Assembly (NCBI RefSeq): GCF_026213295.1
Contig: NC_079428.1
Location: 984,184 to 1,048,183 of the forward strand
DNA from: Gadus chalcogrammus
Taxonomy: Eukaryota; Chordata; Actinopteri; Gadiformes; Gadidae
Reading direction: 5' to 3'
Length of the DNA stretch: 64,000 bases
The translations under genes were made by a program, and so were the position numbers. The notes beneath the pieces are model-generated. The model was not told the DNA's origin. It saw only the letters and a program-made list of their open reading frames with translations, and searched no databases. This document shows, in pieces, positions 51,601 to 60,200 of this stretch; the first letter of the stretch is position 1, and the number at the start of each line of letters is the position of its first letter.

Positions 51601-54240
51601 CTCAAACTACGGTTCAAACTTCAACAGCAGATCCATTGACTTCTGCATCCACAGTTCTGACTTCAACCTATGGAACAGTGACTTCTGCTTCCACTGTTAT
51701 GACTTCAACAAATGGACAATTGACTTCTGCATCCACAGTTCTGACTTCAACAGATGGAACATTGACTTCGGACCCACTGACTTCTCAAACTACGGTTCAA
51801 ACTTCAACAGCAGAGCCATCGACTTCTGCATCCACAGTTCTGACTTCAACAGATGGACCATTGACTTCTGCATCAACAGTTCTGACTTCAACAGATGGAA
51901 CATTGACTTCGGACCCATTGAGTTCTCAAACTACGGTTCAAACTTCAACAACAGAGACATCAACTTCTGCATCCACAATTCTTACTTCAACAGATGGACC
52001 ATTGACTTCTGCATCAACAGTTTTCACTTCGACAGATGGAACATCGACTTCTGCATCAACAGTTCTTACTTCAACAGAAGGACCATTGACTTCTGCATCA
52101 ACAGTGCTGACTTCAACGGATGGAACAGTAACATCTGCATCCCCAGTTCTGACTTCAACAGATGGACCATTGACCTCTGCATCCACTGTTCTGACTTCAA
52201 CAGATGGACCTTTGACATCTGACCCACTGGCTTCTCAAACTACGGTTCGAACTTCAACAGTAGAGCCATCGACTTCTGCATCCACAGTTCTGACTTCAAC
52301 AGATGGACCATTGACTCCTGCATCAACCGTTCTGACTTCAACAGATGAACCATTGACTCCTGCATCAACCGTTCTGACTTCAACAGATGGAACAGTAACA
52401 TCTGCATCCACAGTTCTGACTTCAACAGATGGACCATTGACCTCTGCATCCGCTGTTCTGACTTCAACAGATGGACCTTTGACATCGGACCCACTGACTT
52501 CTCAATCTACGGTTCAAACTTCAACAGCAGATCCTTTGACTTCTGCATCCATAGTTCTGACTCCAGCGGATGGAACTGTGACTTCTCTATCCACAGTTCT
52601 GACTTCAACAAATGGACCATTGACTTCAGCATCAACAGTTCTGACTTCAACAGATGGAACAGTAACTCCTGCATCCACAGTTCCGACTCCAACAGATGGA
52701 CCATTGACCCCTGCATCCACAGTTCTGACTTCAACCTTTGGAACAGTGACCTCTGCATCCACAGTTCTGACTTCAACAAATGAACAATTGACTTCTGCAT
52801 CCACAGTTCTGACTTCAACCGATGGAACATTGACTTCGGACCCACTGACTTCTCAAACTACGGTTCAAACTTCAACCGCAGATCAATTGACTTCTGCATC
52901 CACAGTTCTGACTTCAACAAATGGACCATTGACTTCAGCATCAACAGTTCTGACTTCAACAGATGGAACAGTAACTCCTGCATCCACAGTTCAAACTTCA
53001 ACAGCTGAGCCATCGACTTCTGCATCCACAGTTCTGACTTCAACCTTTGGAACAGTGACCTCTGCATCCACAGTTCAGACTTCAACGAATGGACAATTGA
53101 CTTCTGCATCCACAGTTCTGACTTCAACAGATGGCACATTGACTTCGGACCCACTGACTTCTCAAACTACGGTTCAAACTTCAACAGCAGAGCCATCGAC
53201 TTCTACATCCACAGTTCTGACTTCAACGAATGGACAATTGACTTCTGCATCCACAGTTCTGACTTCAACAGATGGACCATTGACCTCTGCATCCACAGTT
53301 CTTACTCCAACAGATGGGATAGTGACTTCTGACCCACTTACTTCTCAAACTACTGTTCAAACTTCAACATCCGAGACATCGACTTCTGCAGTCGCAGTTC
53401 TGACTTCAACAGCAGAGCCATCGACCTCTGCATCTACAGTTCTGACATCGACAGATGGAACAGTGACTTCTGCATCCACAGTCCAGACTTCAACAGATGG
53501 AACATTGACTTCGGACCCACTGACTTCTCAAATTACGGTTCAAACTTCAACAACAGAGACATCAACTTCTGCATCCACAATTCTTACTTCAACAGATGGA
53601 CCATTGACTTCTGCATCAACAGTTTTCACTTCGACAGATGGAACATCGACTTCTGCATCAACAGTTCTTACTTCAACAGAAGGACCATTGACTTCTGCAT
53701 CAACAGTGCTGACTTCAACGGATGGAACAGTAACATCTGCATCCCAAGTTCTGACTTCAACAGATGGACCATTGACCTCTGCATCCACTGTTCTGACTTC
53801 AAGAGATGGACCATTGACTTCTGCATCCACAGTTTTGACTTCAACTAATGGAACAGTGACTTCTGACCCAATGACTCCACAAACTACGCTTCAATCCTCT
53901 GAAACATCTGAAACATTGACTACTCCATCTAATGTTCAAACTTCAGCATCAATAACAGTGACTACTCAATCTTCTCCGCCAACTTTAACTACTGAACCAT
54001 TTACTAATCAAAGTACGCTGCCAACTTCAACAGCTCGACCAGTGACTTCTGCATCTACGGTTCCGGCTTCAACAGCTCGACCAGTAATTACCGTCCCATT
54101 GACTACTCAATCTGCGGTTCCAACAACTAAACCACCAGAATGCCAGAATGGAGGATATCGCAATGGTACAGAAAAATGCATCTGTCTAACAGGATTCCGC
54201 GGAGACCTTTGCGAGCATTTCTCAGATTATGTTAAACCAG
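12604..54240 (+). CDS. muc3/12/17-like: Mucin giant exon: PTS repeat array plus first EGF-like module
   Basis: One exon of 41,637 bp. The acceptor is ctgtacag|gaact (phase 1: 12604-12605 complete a split Gly codon). The donor is ccag|gtatac at 54240/54241 (phase 1). The first codons read GTSTEKSTLPTSDGTVTSDQ, and the repeats begin at once. The 14-residue unit is TSASTVLTSTDGPL, with DGT, NGP, NEQ, KGP, EGP, GGT and SASP variants. Blocks close with TSDPL then TSQTTVQTSTAEPS. From about 53860 the array fades into an irregular Thr/Pro-rich stalk (for example TEPFTNQSTLPTSTARPV). The many Ser and Thr are expected O-glycosylation sites. A single Asp per unit makes the array acidic, and I saw only one Cys inside it (22959). 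The first codon of the longest open frame is not the true start; the exon is entered by splicing. Confidence 0.92.
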
Positions 54241-57200
54241 GTATACTTTCCCTTTCATAAGCATTTGAGAGAATTCTTCACAGTTTACTAAAAGTCTCAA
54301 ATGTAATCTTCGCAAACATGTTTACTCTTACAGAAGAGGTTAACACAAAAGTTGTTGTGGAGGTGGTGGTGAACCAGGATTATAAACCAGAATATAACGA
54401 TAACAAATCACCAGAATACGAAGACTTTGTTCAGAACTTTACACAACAGGTAAGAAAAAAACCTTTTGCATTGTGAATATTCACGGAACTAAGACAGAAA
54501 TTGGTATAATTATCTAGGATAAAACAACAGGTAGGATTCTTCTAGCAATTATTGTACCCTGCATATCTTTTTTGCATTTAGGTATTTGTTTGCATTATTA
54601 TTATTGGACTTTATACCAGTAGCCTAGCTTTCTAATTATCTGAACTGCAGCCGTGTTTAGGGTAGGCCTTCCCTTGTTATATAGGGTAAACCTAACCTAC
54701 GTATATAGGGTATGCCTAGGTATGTGGTGCAGTATTGAGCAGGAGCAGTCCCCATCATCTCCGCCATGGCACCCAGCTGTGTAACAGTTGTGTGAATTGA
54801 TTAATTAGATTTAGTAATAGATTGGATTTAATCTAGATGTACTTTTGTCATGGCCGTCATGTATGTTATATCCACAGGTGTTCTGCACTAACGTAGCTGT
54901 AGTGCCACTTATCAGGTCCTGAGTACCGCTCCAAAATGTCAAAGTTTAATCAAGATTTAAGTCTAAACAGGGCCTCCTTTTGCAAGGAAATAAGCATGGC
55001 GTTATCTTTCTTGTTGGCCAGTGTTTAGGATTCAACAAAGAAAAAGGATCATGTATTATGTTTCGATTGTTAATAATTTGTTTTGTGTAATACAGATGAC
55101 TTCATACTATAAAAAAGCGAACATAAAGAACTTCGAAGGTGTGATTGTTACAAAAGTGAGGTACGGTACTCATTTGTGTAGACGATCGTTAAAATGGCTG
55201 GAGGTAAGATTTAGGTGTTGATTGGGTGTCATATGTTAGAAATGGCCTAGCCATCCTTCAGCATTTACTGACTTACATGCTCTGTCAGAAGATCCATTCC
55301 GGGATCACCAACTTCGATTTTAGACCACATATGGCTCATTTCGGAGTCCATCTTGCCTGTCAATCACAGATAGCTGAAATGCAACACTTCTCAATGGCTT
55401 TTTCATGGCATCGTTTGAAATCTTGCTGGCTTCTACCCTTCTTCTCATTCTCTTTACAACTCCCAAATCTTACCTCCCAGCAACTTCAAATGAGCGATAC
55501 TCTGCATGTTAAAATGTGTGATACTAACTCAAAGTATTTATCTTTCTTAGTCCTGCAGTTTCCTTTGTCAGGAGATATAGGTCAGGAAGTAATGGGTAAG
55601 TGACTGATTCTAATTTCCACAATAGTACAAATTAAGAAATAAACACATCTTCCATATTCCATAGGATTCCATAAGTCAACATAGGTTGAGCAGATTTATT
55701 ACATTATTTTGTTGATTTAAATTACATTTAAATGACAATGAATGATATGGTGGCTGTAGAATAATTAAAAGCTATTCTTTCTGCTAACTTTTTTCCTAGA
55801 GTGAATGTAACACATGATATTGTGCTGTTGCTTCAAAATAATGCTGACTTTGAGACACAATATGGAAATATTGTTAATGAAATCAAGGAGGCAGTTGTTA
55901 ACCTCACTAGCTGCAGAAAAGGTAAGATCCCAGGACGACATCCATAGCGGCCATCTGAGTTCCAGGCATTAAATTAATATTTTCAGATCAAATGTATTTC
56001 AATCAATGCAATCAATCAATACGCACACATACCCAGACTTCCTTAGATGATACAAATATTCTTATCCTTCAGGTGAGGCAGATTGTCCTGGATTTGACAT
56101 TTCCAACAAAACAGATGTTAGCAAACCAGAAGATTTTGGCCAAAGTAAGTAGATGTTTGATCCCAAGTGTGATTCAAGGGGGGACCACGCATTTTATTAT
56201 AAAGGTACAAAATGCCAGGCGTGCGATTTAAAGCTAGCTCTAGTGCTAATTAAACGAAACAAATACTCTGCTCTCCACCCTCCTCTCCCCAAACACTAAC
56301 TGGTGCTTCTGCAGAGACGGACATCCCTGTCCCCTGTAGCCTTGAGGTTAACTCCTACATGACACATTGGGTTTAAGAGCTTACTTTTTGTTTAGCATCT
56401 TCTACCTTTTATGAGCAACTGTGGGCTAGCCCTGTCACTGTGGCCGAGAGGAAGGGTGTGTCTACCGGGATATGACCCAGAGTGGGACTACCGGGATACT
56501 CCCCACCTGGGAGTTGAAAACCTGAAATTCATACTTTGCACGTGACGTCACGACGACTGGCTGGCGGGCAAGAACAACGTTCTCTAGCAACTTAGTAACT
56601 TAATCAAGGATCTGCCAGATCGTCACCAGTTTTACCATACGAACGAAAGTTGATATTTTGAGGTGAAAAAGATATGCCAGATAGTTGCTGTGATTGTGAT
56701 TGGATGTATTAACTGCCGAGGAGTGAAGCCGGGGTTACGTTTTTACCGGATCCCATCCGAAAAGGAGAAAAACTGTATTGTTGTCTATAAGATTAGAATT
56801 TGCCACAAGTAATCTATATTGTTCAATTGCACATTATAATTACGATTATTTCAAAATGAAAAATAACATCATGGGGATAGCCTGTGTTGCCAGATTGGGC
56901 CAGATTTCCCACCCAATCTGGCAACACTGGCGGAGGCGCCACTAAACGATCCTAAGCAGTTTTATTTCAGAGTGCAGCAAAGAGCTCCGCTGCGCTGGAA
57001 CTTCAGAAATGCTTGAGAAAATGTAACTTTTGTGGACGCTACCTCATTACTTGGTCAATTAAAGAGCTACTTAAAAGTTATTTGATTGACTCCCGTACGA
57101 AAACATTGTTAAGCCACCCACTCTTGAAAAAAAGTTAGTTATCCATACTTTTGTAGGCTTTCATTTTTTGTGCGGTATAAGGTGACAGAAGACACATTTA

Positions 57201-60200
57201 AATATCTCCAAACTCCAGCCAACTTCAAAGCAATGAACACATCATTGGGTGCTGTGTATGGATCACAAGTTCTGAGTATATCTATCTTTTCTTGATCCAA
57301 TTTGAACATTTATGGTCTAAATAGTTGATTGATTGTATTATTGGAAATCTGTAAGGTTGCAATTCCCCTGGCTTGCCGCTGTTCGTCGCCATTTTGTCGG
57401 CGAAGGTTACCCTCCAGGTAGCCATGGTAGTCACGTGACTGCAAAGTATGAATACACCACCCTGCCCACAACCACATCATACAAGGGGTGGATTAGTTTG
57501 TCACCGTCACGATAATGACACGTTTGTCTGTGTGTTTCTCTCCCTCTCTCTCTCTGTCCCTCTCTCTCTCTCTCTCTCTCCCTTTCTCCCCCTCGCCCTC
57601 CCTCTCAGATATTTGTGCAGACATCATTCCAGACTCATCTCTTCTTGAGTTCTATGAAGCCCTGAATGCCAGTGGGTGGAGTTGTGTGACGATGTGTGAC
57701 AAGAATCACAGCAACCCAAAGAACTGCTTCAACGAGGGCGTATGCAACGTGTACAGCGGCATCGGACCCACTTGCGAGTAGGTCGGCTGGTTGTTGGGAT
57801 GCTTTACTCTTTTTACAAAATGCCCCATGCACAGAGAAATAATATGTTGTCGACCAACAAGTCTCCTTTTTTCCGGCATCAAATGAACTCCATGAGCTCA
57901 GATCATCTATAGAAGGAAATGGTTAGAAATGTTACGGATTGTTCGGTCTGGTTCAGATTTGAGACTTCTGTAGCGACAGATGAGTAAACTGACTGCACCT
58001 ATGCAGCGCTTTTCTAACCAGTGGCCACTCAAAGCGCTTTACAATACTGCCAAACGTTCAACCATTCATGCACACATTCACACACTGAGGGCAGTGTCAG
58101 CTATGCAAGGCGTGAGCTAGCTCATCAGGAGCAGTCAGAAAAAAAATTAGGCATTTTCAGAGGCGGCGACGCTAGGGAGTAGAACAGTAACGTGAAGCCT
58201 AGTGGGGCGGCGCGGCACGAAGCTGGTGTTGGCTAGTACGTCCGGAATAATGGGGGCGATCTTTTTGACACGCCGCTGAGGCGGCGGTGTGTGTTGGGCT
58301 TCAGGGACACCTCGACACTCGGCTAGGAGGAGCCGGGATGCAACTAGCAACCTTCCGGTGACCAGCAAACCCACTCTAGCTCGGTAGCCACATGCCGCCT
58401 ATGAGTTAATTAGTGAATAAATGCTGCATGAAAGTACGAGTATGAGTCTATAAAGCCTACCTCTAATCCTCATTGAAAAGACGTATCGATATCCACAAGC
58501 AGAAGCTGTCACCTTACTCGTTGCTTATCCAAACCTCCTTTCCAGATGTGCAAATGTTGATTCTACCTGGTACCTCGGTGATGACTGCAGTTCCCCAATC
58601 TACAAAGTTGCCTTCTACGCTGGTTTATCAACTACTCTCATAGTTCTCCTACTGACCGTGGGAGCTCTGTCCGGGTACCTCTACTTCAACAAGCAACGAC
58701 AGAACCGGTAGGCTGATGCCTTTCTCTCGTACCATCAAATCAGCTGTAGGTAAAGTTAAAGAGCTTTTGTTTTGGGTGTAATTTTCTAGAAATGAGAAAA
58801 ACCATGAAGTGCAATGTGAGAACATCTGTTTGAGGTTGACACGTGTTCGTTGTGAATTTGCATGCTTCACACCAACTAGGCGGCTGCCACAATTTTATTG
58901 GGTGAAACAAGACAACGGATGCAGGATGGTGGTGGTGGTGGGGGTGGTGTTGGACGCCTGTTTATTGTAAAAGTTTGTAGTCAAAGGGGACATATTATAC
59001 CACCAGGTGTGAGTGTGGGAAGGATATATATTAGAGCTGTCAAGCGATTAAAATATTTAATCGTGATTAATCGCATTAATGTCATAGTTAACTCACGATT
59101 AATCGCAAATTATTTTTCTATGCTAAATATCCCTTGATTTTTTTGTCCCATAATTCTTCTCATTTTAATTCTCTTATCAACATGGTGAAGTGCATCGGCT
59201 TGCCTTGTGCAAATGATTTTTTATTGATAACAACATTGGCATATACTGATCAAAACAGGACGATACAAAAAAAGAGCCTATAGTGCAATTAAACGACTGC
59301 TTTGAACTAATGTCATTTGAACATAGCTGTCAGGCTACTGCTTCTTTGTTTTGAGCCTAAGAAAAAAAAAAAAAAAAATTGCGTTAATCGCGCGATATTT
59401 TTTTTTAACGCCGTTAAAATTGGTTTGCGTTAACGCTGTTAATTACGCGTTTAACTGACAGCTCTAATATATATATATGTGTGTAAGGCTAATCACACAT
59501 AATATGTCCCCTTTAATGAAAGGTGGACGAAGTACTTAGACCACGTACTTCAGTAAAAGTTGTGATAGCTAGTGTAAAATATTACTCAAGTAAAACTGGA
59601 AGTACTCCCTTTAAACGTCGACTTGAATATAATTATAAAAGTATTTGGCTTTAAATGTACTTAAGTATCAAAAGTAAAAGTAATTTGGTGTAATGTAATT
59701 TCAATGTCTTGCTATGTCCTTTATACAATAATTTAAGGTTAAAAGAAACCCCACCAACACCACTCTAAATACAATGTTTTATATTTGCGATATCTGGTAC
59801 TGATATAATTAGAAATTATCATAATTACCCCAATGTGTTAGATTGGACGGCAGATTCTTGAAAGAGGAAATCGTATGCTTCTTAAGCAGACAGAGAAGGC
59901 ACTTACAAATGAACGTCTTCTTCCTTTCCACTACTTCAAATAGTTTGCTTAAATATGGCCATGGGGTCTCAATTTCAATATCTGGCGCTTCTTCCATTAA
60001 AATGTTTTGGCTATAAACGTCAAACGTGACAGTGAAATTTGAAGGCTAAACAGACACACGAGGACAAAAGCAAAACTTGGTAGAAACCCGCCCAAACCAC
60101 GATGTGTTCTGATTGGTACACTTGTGGTGCACGAGCACTCATTTGGATCCGTCACTTTATTGTCTATGGTCACGCATGCTGCACACAGACAGACTCACGT

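Larger units (their letters stand above)
12690..53860 (+). repeat. Coding minisatellite, 42-bp unit with 15-bp spacers
   Basis: The unit at DNA level is acttctgcatccacagttct followed by gacttcaacagatggaccattg (42 bp, 14 codons). Block ends insert a 15-bp spacer, acttctgacccactg (TSDPL; variants TSDTL, TSEPL, TSEQL). The next unit is the variant TSQTTVQTSTAEPS, which aligns with the standard unit residue by residue. Synonymous positions are as uniform as coding ones, which points to spread by recombination or replication slippage at the DNA level. Confidence 0.92.
56500..57480 (+). mobile_element. THAP-domain transposon remnant inside the mucin intron
   Basis: Inverted ends: attcatactttgcacgtgac near 56528 and its reverse complement, with two inserted bases, near 57426-57452. 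Between them lies a THAP exon remnant (from 56674). The ends follow the same pattern as those of the element at 712-1467 (attcttcgtttgcaac and acgtcac), so the two are probably related families. The outer limits are not exact. Confidence 0.5.
56145..57608 (+). other. Mucin intron holding a THAP transposon and a long pyrimidine tract
   Basis: Besides the THAP element, the intron ends with a pyrimidine-rich run from about 57537 to 57608 (tctctc repeats), much longer than a normal polypyrimidine tract, immediately before the second EGF exon. Confidence 0.7.

Noticed and set aside
13000..53830. Dozens of minus-strand open frames of 60-112 codons in the array
   Set aside because: They are shadows of the 42-bp unit, whose reverse complement lacks stops in two frames. 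They repeat the same words wherever the unit repeats and have no independent signals.
12690..53860. CRISPR-like array
   Set aside because: The repeats are contiguous, coding, have no unique spacers, and lie in a vertebrate exon with no cas genes.
12690..53860. Antifreeze, silk or adhesin-type repeat protein
   Set aside because: The array is joined to EGF, SEA-like and transmembrane exons with matching phases, which identifies a membrane mucin.
55161..55203. Longer version of the second SEA exon using the donor at 55204
   Set aside because: It ends in phase 0, while the next exon at 55800 needs phase 2, so the frame would break.
55226..55603. 125-codon open frame as a gene
   Set aside because: It lies wholly in an intron, has no recognisable domain and no splice support.
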